In this document: piece by piece, positions 45,501 through 53,040 of the stretch
Position numbering within the stretch: position 1 is the stretch's first letter
Layout of the letters: each line of letters begins with the position of its first letter
From: Aureimonas pseudogalii
GTDB lineage: Bacteria > Pseudomonadota > Alphaproteobacteria > Rhizobiales > Rhizobiaceae
Assembly: GCF_014196835.1 (NCBI RefSeq)
Contig: NZ_JACIEK010000005.1
Coordinates: 62,001-126,000, forward strand
Direction of reading: 5' to 3'
Length of the DNA: 64,000 bases
The notes under the pieces: model-generated
Databases searched by the model: none
Seen by the model: only the letters and a program-made list of their open reading frames with translations
What the model was told of the DNA's origin: nothing
Made by a program: the position numbers and the translations under genes

Positions 45501-46346
45501 CGGCCCGATCTCTTGGCGGCGATCCTTCCGGCTGCGGACGCCGATGGCTTCACGCCCACGGCCGAGAGTGTCGAGGCGCTGGTCGCCGCTGCGTCGCCGG
45601 CCGCGCGTTTCGATCTCGGCACCGCGACGCTTCCGTTCGCGGTCGCGGCGGGGACGCTGCGGGTGCCTTCGATCGACCTGCGCGACGGACCGGCGACGCT
45701 GGCCGGCGAGGTCCGGCTAGCGATGGCGCAGGCCGCGCTCGACGGGTCGCTTGTCCTCTCGCTGCCACCTTCGGACGATGCCGCCGGCGCGGCCGCGGAC
45801 GCGACAACCCCCTCGCTCGCCTATCGCGTGGGCGGCACGCTGCGCGATCCCAGCCTGACGGCCGACGCGCAACCGCTCGTCGGCTATCTCGCGGCGCGTG
45901 CCTACGAGCGCGAGCAGGCACGTGTGGAAGCCTTGCAGGAGGACCTGCGCGAGAGCGTGCGGTTGCGGCGCGAGGCGCGTCTCTATCGCGAACGCCAAAG
46001 TCTTCGCGACGCCCTTCGGGACGCGCGAGAGGCTGCCGAGGTCGAAGCCGAACGTCAGGCCGCTGCTGCCGCGGCCGCCGAGACCGAACGTCAGGCCGCG
46101 GCGGTCCGCGACCGGGAGGCCGCCGCGGCGGCAGAGGCGGCGGCACAGGAGATCATGCGTCGGACGCTGTCCAACGGGGTGGTGCCCCCTCCGTCCGGAC
46201 GGGAAACCTCGCCGTCGCCCGCTCAAGGCGGCGCCCCCGGCCCGCGCCTCGATTTTCGCGCGGACTCGCCCGCCGTGCCGGCAGTTCCGTCGCCGTCGCG
46301 CGGTTTCCCCGATCTGCCGGGCGTCGGCGATCCCAACGCGTTCTGA
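42576..46346 (+). CDS. AsmA family protein (large, inner-membrane anchored)
   Basis: A 1256-residue AsmA-like repeating-beta-groove protein. The N-terminus is a single membrane anchor (VFIVLGSLLVAALLVLLVGP) followed by the AsmA N-terminal pattern FVDWTAYRASFETEASRILG, QRVVVNGAASVRILPFPSVT and FADVAIGD. A long beta-rich body follows, with the AsmA_2-type C-terminal region near IELQDASLRGVRPDLLAAI. Residues about 1115-1195 are an Ala/Arg/Glu-rich helix or coiled coil, then a Pro-rich tail. The start is GTG 42576, preceded by an ideal AAAGGAGGT. Family members are implicated in phospholipid transport to the outer membrane; this member is unstudied. Confidence 0.9.
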   Translation: MKVFIVLGSLLVAALLVLLVGPRFVDWTAYRASFETEASRILGQRVVVNGAASVRILPFPSVTFADVAIGDDPAAPVLTVRRFSMDAELAPYLSGEIRIFDMRIESPKLDLSVGADGQIRWPIGASASGPSTPVVVERLEIGNGAVTLRDARTGRTLALTDVDTTIAARSLRGPFTGEGTLFAAGEPLRFTVSTGADNGDGSMPLRVTAQSDRAGLAVSIDGLAAADGERPLLDGRLLVSTLPPKEGETPGPEGTAPPPFQLEGGLRITPSTIDARELKASIGGGTAPYLATGEASLDLGAVPHFDLRLEGQEFDVDAVVTPSNEGAAPSMASRVEGLRAALARIPTVSIPGRVAVSLPLVTLGDTAIRNLRFAGSPTGDGWSIETLSSEWPGRTLLEASGVATLRGEPRFRGSMLLAVRQPAAFVRWAGGGADPAIARLDRAGFSAEVDLAEDAQAFRDLELDLGGQMLSGSIVRSLRPEDRVVTVDLHGGRVELDAFAALFGAFAAGGPGIAPGERLDMQFEANPLRYADTEVGHVSADFTLDDGLLDIASFDAAGFAGADLHLEGTVADLFLQPAPDLSVDVSAAEPGRFIAFLQERLPNSPLLASLRRTAATLGPLQMQGTAASQPGAGAPALRVDLDGTAAGTKVGLAVAVENGLAARDLDGRFGLELSLANDTPAVLLDQLGLPALGVATPAPLTLVLKASGTPNAATAHSLRLTAPGSTIGADGTMTIGADGLATFATRLSARSRDLAPWLTALAVAAGQGLDALPVDLNARLAWDRGGWTLSDASGTVAGTRVNADLRATPGASVAGEVVLSELSGEWLWRLLTGLDDGDPDAASTPFGASLLPARPFALALSADRVTGLSEELTGLRTRLISDGGALSADGLEATLAGARLTGSGAFRNVAGTASLQAKARLANFPLGDDPAADLLTGRLTIEGTLAGGGRSMPELLASLAGDGAIELQDASLRGVRPDLLAAILPAADADGFTPTAESVEALVAAASPAARFDLGTATLPFAVAAGTLRVPSIDLRDGPATLAGEVRLAMAQAALDGSLVLSLPPSDDAAGAAADATTPSLAYRVGGTLRDPSLTADAQPLVGYLAARAYEREQARVEALQEDLRESVRLRREARLYRERQSLRDALRDAREAAEVEAERQAAAAAAAETERQAAAVRDREAAAAAEAAAQEIMRRTLSNGVVPPPSGRETSPSPAQGGAPGPRLDFRADSPAVPAVPSPSRGFPDLPGVGDPNAF

Positions 46347-46658
46347 CATCAACCCCGCGCCCTATTCAGTCGTAGGCGTCTTGCGGATGGTCGCTTTGTG
46401 GTCCGCGCACCGATCAACGCGTCGCTATCGGCCCAGCTCGCTCCCGTCGTTCGAAGACGCGGCGCAACCGCGCCCAAACCTGCATGAGGTTCGTCGCTTC
46501 GACGTGGTAGGGAACCGCTTGAGTCGCCGCAGGAATTGTAAGAATTCGGCGAACGGCAAGGACGGCCTTGTAGGGGGCGAGTTTGCATCGCCGCGCATGA
46601 TCAAGCAGCGGCTCGGTACCTTCGCGAATCAACCTTGTGCGTCATCGTGCGGTTCGAT
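46347..46658. other. Intergenic region without a supported gene
   Basis: About 310 bases between the AsmA-like gene and the convergent RHH-VOC gene. Part of it (around 46520-46570) is less GC-rich. No convincing reading frame, tRNA, repeat or T-tract terminator is seen. Confidence 0.45.
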
Positions 46659-47318
46659 TCAGTCAGGATCGGCATTCGTCTCGGATGGTCCGCCATGATG
46701 GCAGACGCAGATCTTGTTGCCGTCGAGGTCGCGGAAATAGGCGCCGTAATAGTGAGGATGGTAGTGCGGGCGCAGGCCGGGTGGCCCTTCGTCGGCGCCA
46801 CCGGCGCGAAGGGCCAGCGCGTGGCATTGGTCGACGGTCTCCCGATCTGCCGCGAGGAACGCGACCATCGCGCCATTGCCGACGGTGGCATTTTGTCCGT
46901 CGAACGGGCGGCCGATGAGGAAGAGCGGGCGGTCGGCGCCGCTGGGCTGCCACCCGCTCCAACCGGCTACGAGATCGTGAAATCGCGCGCGCCAGCCCAG
47001 CAATGCCGCCAGCGGCGCCCAGAACGCGCGCGCGGCCTCGTGGTCGGAAACGCCGAGATAGACGTGGGAGAAGGGCGTCGTGTCCGGCGCGAGCGGCGAG
47101 GGGGCACGAGGCTGGTCCTGAAGGTCGGCAAGAACGCGTAGGCGGATCGCCGAGGAAAGGTTGGTGCCCGGCGCGCGGCCCGCGTCGATCTCGGCGACGA
47201 GCGCCGCAAGCGGCTGGCGCGTTCGCGTCGCGATGTCTCGCAGGCCCTGCCAGAAGGCATCCTCGATGCTGATCGAGGTGCGGTGCCCCTGGATCGAAAG
47301 CGACCGTTTGACGGTCAT
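46659..47318 (-). CDS. Ribbon-helix-helix domain fused to a VOC (glyoxalase-like) domain
   Basis: A 219-residue protein joining two domains. Residues 1-68 (TVKRSLSIQGHRTSISIEDA, FWQGLRDIATRTRQPLAALV) match the small ribbon-helix-helix family that normally stands alone beside sspB and DUF4169 in alphaproteobacteria. Residues about 82-210 form one VOC domain (SHVYLGVSDHEAARAFWAPL, AMVAFLAADRETVDQCHALA and YYGAYFRDLDGNKICVCHHG), with His and Glu/Asp positions of the fold partly kept. The frame is continuous, with no stop or shift at the junction. Its start overlaps the DUF4169 stop (ATGA), so it is the last gene of the sspB operon. Confidence 0.85.
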   Translation of the reverse strand: MTVKRSLSIQGHRTSISIEDAFWQGLRDIATRTRQPLAALVAEIDAGRAPGTNLSSAIRLRVLADLQDQPRAPSPLAPDTTPFSHVYLGVSDHEAARAFWAPLAALLGWRARFHDLVAGWSGWQPSGADRPLFLIGRPFDGQNATVGNGAMVAFLAADRETVDQCHALALRAGGADEGPPGLRPHYHPHYYGAYFRDLDGNKICVCHHGGPSETNADPD

Positions 47319-47524
47319 TCGCCGTCGACGCCGCCCGACTCGGCGCCAGATCGGACGATGCGCATGCCGTCGAGGCGGCGATCCTGAGTCGAGCGCTCAA
47401 CGCTGGCATCGTCGCGTTGGCGTTTGGTCAGCCCGTGCCGAATGCGATTGTCCTCTGCCTTGCGCTCGTCCGCCGCGCGTGCGGCACGCTTGCGGATCTG
47501 GCGAAGGTTGACGAGGTCCCCCAC
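47315..47524 (-). CDS. DUF4169 family small protein
   Basis: A 69-residue basic protein with the family pattern GDLVNLRQIRKRAARAADER, KAEDNRIRHGLTKRQRD. Members are found next to sspB in many alphaproteobacteria and have no known function. The likely start is GTG 47524, 11 bases after the sspB stop; the ribosome-binding site is weak, suggesting coupling to sspB translation. The stop overlaps the start of the RHH-VOC gene. Confidence 0.82.
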   Translation of the reverse strand: MGDLVNLRQIRKRAARAADERKAEDNRIRHGLTKRQRDDASVERSTQDRRLDGMRIVRSGAESGGVDGE

Positions 47525-47535
47525 GACTTGAGCCG

Positions 47536-48138
47536 TCAGGGCTTCTTGCGGAAGGCGTCGAGCGACACGACGTCGGCGGAGTTCTTCTCCGCCGGCTTGT
47601 CGTCGGGCGCCTTCTCGTCGGACGCAGCGCTCGGCCGCGCCTCCTTGACCGGCTTCGCCGTACCGGCGGACTTTGCTGCCTTGGACGCCGATTTCACGGC
47701 GACCGGCGCGGGCGAGGCGGGAACGGGTGCGATCGCGGTCGGCGCCGGGGCGTCCTCGTCCTGCGAGTTGGCGGCGTCCATGTCGCGCACGTCGAATTCG
47801 AGCTCGAAATTCACGGCTGGATCGTAGAAGCCGCGAATCGCGCTGAACGGCACGAGCAGGCGCTCGGGAATGTCGGAAAAGGAAAGGCCGACCTCGAAAG
47901 CCGTCTCGTTGACCGAGAGATCCCAGTACTGGTGCTGGACGACGATCGTCATCAGCTCGGGATACTTCTCGCGAAGGCGAGACGACAGCCGCACGCCGGG
48001 AGCGGAGGTCAGGAACGTGATGAAGAAATGATGGTCGCCGGGCAGGCCCGTCTTGACGACTTCGCTCAGCACCTTGCGGATGACGCCCCGCAGGGCGTCC
48101 TGCGCCAGAACATCGTAACGGATAAGATCCTGACCCAT
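47536..48138 (-). CDS. sspB: SspB, ClpXP adaptor for ssrA-tagged proteins
   Basis: A 200-residue alphaproteobacterial-type SspB. It binds the tmRNA-encoded tag and tethers substrates to ClpX. The substrate-binding domain is residues about 1-125 (LIRYDVLAQDALRGVIRKVL and HHFFITFLTSAPGVRLSSRL). A flexible Ala/Pro/Lys linker of about 60 residues follows, ending in the ClpX-binding tail VVSLDAFRKKP. The gene begins 46 bases past the terminator of ssrA on the same strand, so the tag RNA gene and its adaptor are neighbours. Downstream are DUF4169 and the RHH-VOC gene. Confidence 0.94.
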   Translation of the reverse strand: MGQDLIRYDVLAQDALRGVIRKVLSEVVKTGLPGDHHFFITFLTSAPGVRLSSRLREKYPELMTIVVQHQYWDLSVNETAFEVGLSFSDIPERLLVPFSAIRGFYDPAVNFELEFDVRDMDAANSQDEDAPAPTAIAPVPASPAPVAVKSASKAAKSAGTAKPVKEARPSAASDEKAPDDKPAEKNSADVVSLDAFRKKP

Positions 48139-48183
48139 CGGGTGTCCTGGACTTCGCGTCGACCAACCGGGTCGTCACCGCGC

Positions 48184-48222
48184 ATAAAAAACAGGTGGAG
48201 GCTTCTGTTGCCAGGCGCCTCC
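48184..48222 (-). terminator. Rho-independent terminator of ssrA
   Basis: On the minus strand GGAGGC (48222-48217) pairs with GCCTCC (48202-48197) and is followed by ACCTGTTTTTTAT. It ends the tmRNA precursor 45 bases before the sspB start. Confidence 0.75.
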
Positions 48223-48225
48223 GGG

Positions 48226-48513
48226 CCCCGCCTAAGAGTGCGAACCCTCAGGGCTTGATTCGAAGTTATCGCACCGCTTACGCGGCGAGACGCACTTCCG
48301 CATAGTTGTCGTTGGCAACTACTTTTACAGCCCGATGACGGTGGTACCATGCCGAGCGAAAGTCCGATCTTTACACCCTCGTCGATCCTATTTCGCCCCC
48401 GCCTCAACCCATCGCTGGGGATGGGCTCAGGTGGAGGCGCCGGGTACCGCCCCCGGGTCCGAATGGTTTATTTCATCGTCAGTTTATCGCCATAGTCGAG
48501 GCAAGCCCCGACC
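48226..48513 (-). ncRNA. ssrA: Transfer-messenger RNA, circularly permuted two-piece alphaproteobacterial form
   Basis: tmRNA rescues stalled ribosomes. The tag frame (48316-48278) encodes ANDNYAEVRLAA and a TAA stop, after GTAAAAGTAGTT. The gene is permuted. The acceptor piece comes first and ends CGCCTCC-ACC (48439-48430). A 29-base intervening segment (48429-48401) follows. The coding piece then starts GGGGGCGAAATAGGATCGAC at 48400. GGGGGCG pairs with CGCCTCC to form the 7-bp acceptor stem, with one G-U. A T-arm CCGGG/CCCGG lies at 48456-48440. The two pieces are joined by a 10-bp helix (48511-48502 with 48257-48248, one G-U). Outer ends are approximate. The genome encodes ACC-T, so the final A of CCA is not templated. 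Confidence 0.95.
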
Positions 48514-48518
48514 CGCGG

Positions 48519-48524
48519 AATATA
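48519..48524 (-). promoter_or_regulatory. Minus-10 element of ssrA
   Basis: TATATT on the minus strand lies seven to eight bases before the inferred 5' end of the tmRNA precursor (about 48512). The -35 is weak (CTTTCC at an 18-base spacing). Confidence 0.5.
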
Positions 48525-48687
48525 GGCATTCCCCGTCGCGGTGGAAAGCCCGAATCCGCGGTCTCCGTCGCGGCGTCGGTCAGCCTGGCGAAAGGCGGGG
48601 GCGTTCGGTGCTGGACAGAGCGGCGACGCTCGGGAATCTATCGCGCCGATGGGCCGGGTTCGCCGCGCCGTTCTCTTCGGAGCCTCC

Positions 48688-49482
48688 ATGCGCGCCTATC
48701 TCGATATTCTCCAGAAGGTTCTCGACGAGGGAACGGATCGCGTAGACCGGACGGGAACCGGCACGCGCTCGATCTTCGGCCACCAGATGCGGTTCGATCT
48801 CGCGAAGGGGTTTCCGCTCGTCACCACGAAGCGCCTGCACCTTCGCTCCATCATCCATGAGCTGTTGTGGTTCCTGCGCGGCGACACCAACATCGCCTAT
48901 CTGCAGGCGAACGGCGTGCGGATCTGGGACGAGTGGGCCGACGCGAACGGCGATCTCGGCCCCGTCTACGGCTCGCAATGGCGCTCCTGGCCCGACTATC
49001 ACGGCGGGCACATCGACCAGATCGCCGACGTGGTGGAGGCGATCCGCAGCAACCCCAACTCGCGCCGCCTCGTCGTCTCCGCCTGGAACCCGGCGATGAT
49101 CGACGAAATGAAGCTGCCGCCCTGCCACTGCCTCTTCCAGTTCTACGTGGCGGACGGGCGGCTGTCGTGCCAACTCTACCAGCGCTCGGGCGACATCTTC
49201 CTCGGCGTGCCCTTCAATATCGCGTCCTACGCCCTGCTCACCGCCATGGTGGCGCAGGCGACGGGCCTCCAGCCCGGCGACTTCGTCCATACGCTCGGCG
49301 ACGCGCATCTCTATTCCAACCATTTCGAACAGGCCCGGCTGCAGCTCGCCCGCGAGCCGCTGGCGTTGCCGACCCTGCGGCTGAACCCGGAGGTGCGCGA
49401 CCTCTTCGCCTTCACCTTCGACGACATCGCGATCGAGGGCTACGAGGCCCACGAGCCCATCAAGGCCAAGGTGGCGGTCTAA
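48688..49482 (+). CDS. thyA: Thymidylate synthase
   Basis: ThyA methylates dUMP to dTMP using methylene-tetrahydrofolate and releases dihydrofolate. The 264-residue protein is complete, the same length as E. coli ThyA. It has [19 protein letters not shown], the dUMP Arg region [15 protein letters not shown], the catalytic Cys in [33 protein letters not shown] and the C-terminal IKAKVAV. ATG 48688 has CGGAG upstream. Its dihydrofolate product is recycled by the DHFR encoded next. Confidence 0.97.
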   Translation: MRAYLDILQKVLDEGTDRVDRTGTGTRSIFGHQMRFDLAKGFPLVTTKRLHLRSIIHELLWFLRGDTNIAYLQANGVRIWDEWADANGDLGPVYGSQWRSWPDYHGGHIDQIADVVEAIRSNPNSRRLVVSAWNPAMIDEMKLPPCHCLFQFYVADGRLSCQLYQRSGDIFLGVPFNIASYALLTAMVAQATGLQPGDFVHTLGDAHLYSNHFEQARLQLAREPLALPTLRLNPEVRDLFAFTFDDIAIEGYEAHEPIKAKVAV

Positions 49483-49620
49483 ACGCCGGTATGTGAGTGG
49501 TTGTTGATTCGCAGGCATTTGTGTAGGAGGGCGCGGGTAAGGGTTCGTTAGCCTCGAAAGTCCAAGAATGACGCTTGTGCAAGCGCATCGGGACGCGTTG
49601 CGTTGGTCGAGGGTTCAGAT

Positions 49621-50292
49621 TTGTCGCATCGACCGCGAGTCCGCCTACCTTCGGCTACATCGGTGGTAGCAAGAAGTGCAGAAAGCCACGTGATCGGCGT
49701 TGAGAATCACCTTCCGTGGCGTCTGAAAACCGATCTCGATATCTTTCGGAGGCGGACCGAAGGTCACGCTATAATCATGGGTCGAAAGACTTTTGAGTCG
49801 GTTGGTCGGCCGCTTCCAAGGCGAATGAACATCGTTCTCTCACGAACTAAATTTGCTGACTCTTCCAATTTAGTTTGGGCCGACAGTGTTTCGACTGCTA
49901 TTTATCTTGCTGATAATTATTCTATCTTAAATTTTAAAAAACAATTCTTCGTTGTAGGCGGGGAAAATGTCTACCGCGCGCTTGCGAGTTATATCAATAA
50001 GGTTTTTGTCACTGAAGTGCAGTGCGGTCCTATAAATGGTGACGCGAAATTTGATATTGAATTCAACAAGAATGACTGGCAGTTGTTCCGTTCAGTCTCC
50101 TATCCGAAAAGTCTGTCAGACGAATGCGAATTCGATGTCAAATGCTATTTGAAGAGAAGAAAAGAATTCAGATCTCAATCCGTTGAAAAATTTATTCGCG
50201 AAAGGCCCGAGCTCGCGCGGTTTGTTGGGCCGTATCTGGTCGGTGTCAAGAATTCAGATGCCTTAAGCCTAGATCAGATGAAGCTGCTGTAG
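49621..50292 (+). CDS. folA: Dihydrofolate reductase, AT-rich and with a C-terminal extension
   Basis: DHFR reduces dihydrofolate to tetrahydrofolate with NADPH. Family motifs are clear: VIGVENHLPWRLKTDLDIFR (with the substrate-binding Asp), IIMGRKTFESVGRPLPRR, NIVLSRT and FFVVGGENVYRALASYINKV. The body normally ends near FDVKCYLKRRK, but about 40 further residues follow (FIRERPELARFVGPYL among them). Base composition drops sharply from about 49840 (long A/T runs), unlike every neighbour. No ATG start exists; TTG 49621 after GAGGG is the best guess, with GTG 49663 the alternative. The position between thyA and hflK is the usual folA slot. Confidence 0.82.
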   Translation: MSHRPRVRLPSATSVVARSAESHVIGVENHLPWRLKTDLDIFRRRTEGHAIIMGRKTFESVGRPLPRRMNIVLSRTKFADSSNLVWADSVSTAIYLADNYSILNFKKQFFVVGGENVYRALASYINKVFVTEVQCGPINGDAKFDIEFNKNDWQLFRSVSYPKSLSDECEFDVKCYLKRRKEFRSQSVEKFIRERPELARFVGPYLVGVKNSDALSLDQMKLL

Positions 50293-50393
50293 CATCGACG
50301 TCAGGAGGCTCAGGCAGGGTTGGCGACACACATTCCGTCGCGCTTATGATAACCATGTGATCGTATCGCCGTGTCTAAATGGCCGCACGCGCG

Positions 50394-50422
50394 TTGAAAC
50401 GGATTTTGGCCGTTCCTATAAG
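50394..50422 (+). promoter_or_regulatory. Promoter of hflK-hflC
   Basis: TTGAAA (50394-50399) and TATAAG (50417-50422) are spaced by exactly 17 bases, 66 bases before the hflK ATG. The CCTATAAGG context also loosely resembles heat-shock sigma-32 -10 elements of alphaproteobacteria, fitting the proteostasis role of the genes. It lies downstream of the AT-rich DHFR, so hflKC need not depend on thyA-folA transcription. Confidence 0.6.
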
Positions 50423-50488
50423 GTGTTCGACGACGCGTTTCGGGTCTCGGCGAGCGCCGCACCCGTGGTTCCCATCGGAAGGACATAC

Positions 50489-51736
50489 ATGCCCTGGAGC
50501 AATCAGACGGGAAAGGGCGGCGGCGGCGGTCCTTGGGGCCAGGGACCGCAAGGCCCGCGTCCCGGCGGAAACAACAATTCCCCTGATCTCGAGGACATCC
50601 TCCGGCGCGGCCAGGAACGCCTGCGACGCGCGATGCCGGGCGGCGGGGGCGGTCGTAGCGGTGGCGGCGGAGCCAGTGGCGTCGCCTTCGGCGGTCTGAT
50701 CGTCGCCGGTCTTGCGGTCGTCTGGCTGCTGAACGCGGTCTACACCGTGCAGCCGGACGAGCAAGGCGTCGAACTGCTCTTCGGCAAGCCGCGCCCCGAG
50801 CTCTCCGAGCCGGGCCTGCATTTCGTGATGTGGCCCTTCGAGACGGTCGAGACCGTGTCGAGAGCCGAGAACCAGATTACCATCGGCAGCGGCCAGCGCG
50901 GCGACGGCAGCGGCCTGATGCTGTCCGGCAACCAGAACATCGTCGACGTTCAGTTCGCCGTTCTCTACGCCGTCACCAACCCGCAGGCCTACCTGTTCAA
51001 CGTGCAGGATCCGCAGGCTCTCCTGCGGCAGGTCGCCGAGAGCGCCGTGCGCGAGGTCGTCGGCCGGCGTCCGGTGGAGGACGTGTTCCGCAACGACCGG
51101 ACCGGCATCGCCGAGGCGGTGCGCCAGATCACGCAGGACACGCTGAACAGCTACAATTCCGGCCTCACCGTGAACGCGATCACCATCGAGGACGCCGCGC
51201 CGCCGGCCGAGGTCGCCGATGCGTTCGAGGAGGTGCAGCGCGCCGAGCAGAACGAATCGCAGTTCATCGAGGAAGCCCGCCTCTACCAGAACGAGCAGCT
51301 CGGCCGGGCGCAGGGCGAGGCGGTGCAGATCCGCCAGGACGCCGCCGCCTACAAGAACCGTGTCGTCCAAGAAGCGCAGGGTGAATCGCAGCGCTTCACC
51401 GCCATCCTCACCGAATACGAGAAGGCTCCCGAGATCACCCGCGAGCGTCTCTATCTGGAGACGATGGAGCAGGTTCTGCGCGGGTCCAATAAGGTCATCA
51501 TGAACAACGGCGTCGCCGCAGGCGGACAGGGCGTCGTGCCCTACCTGCCGCTCAACGAACTCGGCCGAGCCGGCAACGCGCCGGCCGCCGTCAACCCTAC
51601 CAACGCGCCGACCCGCAGCATCCAACCCTCGGCCGGAAGCTCTTCGGGCACGATCGCGGTTCCGTCGAACGCCACGAGTTCGCTCGGACAATCGGCGGTC
51701 GGTTCCTCGACGAACGCGCAGGGGGGCAACCGATGA
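50489..51736 (+). CDS. hflK: HflK, SPFH-domain regulator of FtsH protease
   Basis: Inner-membrane protein of 415 residues that forms, with HflC, the large periplasmic cage around FtsH. The N-terminus is Gly/Pro/Asn-rich (MPWSNQTGKGGGGGPWGQ), then one membrane segment (FGGLIVAGLAVVWLLNAVYTV) and the SPFH/Band 7 domain (DEQGVELLFGKPRPELSEPG, LHFVMWPFETVETV). A long Glu/Ala-rich helical arm follows (FIEEARLYQNEQLGRAQGEA). ATG 50489 follows GGAAGGA. The stop overlaps the hflC start (ATGA). Confidence 0.95.
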   Translation: MPWSNQTGKGGGGGPWGQGPQGPRPGGNNNSPDLEDILRRGQERLRRAMPGGGGGRSGGGGASGVAFGGLIVAGLAVVWLLNAVYTVQPDEQGVELLFGKPRPELSEPGLHFVMWPFETVETVSRAENQITIGSGQRGDGSGLMLSGNQNIVDVQFAVLYAVTNPQAYLFNVQDPQALLRQVAESAVREVVGRRPVEDVFRNDRTGIAEAVRQITQDTLNSYNSGLTVNAITIEDAAPPAEVADAFEEVQRAEQNESQFIEEARLYQNEQLGRAQGEAVQIRQDAAAYKNRVVQEAQGESQRFTAILTEYEKAPEITRERLYLETMEQVLRGSNKVIMNNGVAAGGQGVVPYLPLNELGRAGNAPAAVNPTNAPTRSIQPSAGSSSGTIAVPSNATSSLGQSAVGSSTNAQGGNR

Positions 51737-52791
51737 GCAATCGCATCACCGGCGCGATCGTCGTCGTCGCCGTCGCCCTCTTCGTTCTCTGGAATTCGGT
51801 CTTCATCGTGCGTGAAGGCGACCAAGCCGTGGTCACCCGCTTCGGCGAGATCCAGCGCACGGTCCCCCACGCGGGGCTCTACTTCAAGCTGCCCTTCTCC
51901 TTCGCCGGCGCCGACAACATCCAGGTCCTGCCGGACCGCCTTCTCCGGCTCGACCTCGACAACATCCGCGTCCAGGTCTCCGGCGGCGCGTTCTACCTCG
52001 TCGACGCGTTTCTCGTGTACCGCATCGACGATGCCTATAAGTTCCGTCGCACGGTGTCGGGCTCGGTAACGCAGGCCGAGCAGCGCCTTCGCACGCGCTT
52101 CGAGGATGCGATCCGCAGCGTCTACGGCCGGCGCAACTTCCAGGCCGCACTCTCGGCCGAGCGCGGGCAGATGATGGTCGAGGTTCGCGACCAGATCCGT
52201 CTGGAGGCCGCCTCGCTCGGTCTCAACCTGCAGGACGTCCGCATCCGGCGCACCGACCTGACGCAGGAGGTCTCGCAGCAGACCTTCGCGCGCATGCGAG
52301 CCGAGCGTCTGGCCGAGGCCGAGCGAGTTCGCGCCCGGGGCCGTGTCTCGGCGCGCGAGATCCGAGCGGCGACGGACCGAGACGTGTCGGAGACGCTGGC
52401 GAGCGCCCGGCGCGACTCGGAGGTGCTACAGGGCGAGGGCGAGGCCGAACGCAACTCGATCTTCGCCTCGGCCTATCAGGGCAACCCCGAGTTCTTCGAG
52501 TTCTATCGCTCGATGCAGGCCTACCGCACGGCGCTGGAGAACGGTGGCACGACGATGCTCCTGTCGCCGGACTCGCAGTTCTTCCGCTACTTCGACGGAC
52601 AGGACGGCACGGGCGGCACGTCTCCGGCGGCGAGGGGGCCTGCCGCTGCGCAGGCTTCGCCCCCGGCTGCGAGCGCTGGGGCACCGGTTCCGCCGGTTCC
52701 GGCACCCGCGGCTCCGGTCGAGGCTGCTCCTGCGCCGGTTCCGCCCGCCGCGGCTGACACCGCCGCACCGGCTGTCGCACCGGCCAACTAA
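51733..52791 (+). CDS. hflC: HflC, SPFH-domain partner of HflK
   Basis: A 352-residue partner of HflK in the FtsH-HflKC complex. It has an N-terminal membrane anchor (ITGAIVVVAVALFVLWNSVF), the SPFH domain (VREGDQAVVTRFGEIQRTV) and a long coiled arm (RLAEAERVRARGRVSAREIR) with FFEFYRSMQAYRTAL and the C-terminal SPDSQFFRYF. A Pro/Ala-rich tail of about 60 residues is longer than in E. coli HflC. The gene is coupled to hflK by ATGA. A strong terminator lies 29 bases past the stop. Confidence 0.95.
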   Translation: MSNRITGAIVVVAVALFVLWNSVFIVREGDQAVVTRFGEIQRTVPHAGLYFKLPFSFAGADNIQVLPDRLLRLDLDNIRVQVSGGAFYLVDAFLVYRIDDAYKFRRTVSGSVTQAEQRLRTRFEDAIRSVYGRRNFQAALSAERGQMMVEVRDQIRLEAASLGLNLQDVRIRRTDLTQEVSQQTFARMRAERLAEAERVRARGRVSAREIRAATDRDVSETLASARRDSEVLQGEGEAERNSIFASAYQGNPEFFEFYRSMQAYRTALENGGTTMLLSPDSQFFRYFDGQDGTGGTSPAARGPAAAQASPPAASAGAPVPPVPAPAAPVEAAPAPVPPAAADTAAPAVAPAN

Positions 52792-52819
52792 CACTTCTGC
52801 ACTTGGCAGGAGGCACTCA

Positions 52820-52851
52820 CCCACCGGACCGAAAGGTCCGGTGGGTTTTTT
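52820..52851 (+). terminator. Strong Rho-independent terminator after hflC
   Basis: An 11-bp perfect stem CCCACCGGACC/GGTCCGGTGGG with a GAAA tetraloop is followed by six T residues. It separates hflKC from degP, so degP should have its own promoter in 52852-53025. Confidence 0.92.
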
Positions 52852-53040
52852 CGCGGCCCGAGACATCGCGTCGCGCCGCGATCACCCTTGCGCGCGTGCG
52901 AGCCCCGGCCCTTGATTCGGTCGCACTTATCGGATTGCGTCGCAGGGAACGCTCGCCATGCGGGCACAGCCGAATCAAGCGCTGGCCCTCCGGTGGAGGG
53001 CGACACGGGCGGCTCCGACCGGTGCGAAGCAGGAGTTCCG

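Noticed and set aside
49568-49669. A 33-codon ATG frame overlapping the DHFR start region, considered as the native folA remnant or a leader peptide
   Set aside because: It has no ribosome-binding site and no similarity to a DHFR N-terminus, and it is in a different frame.
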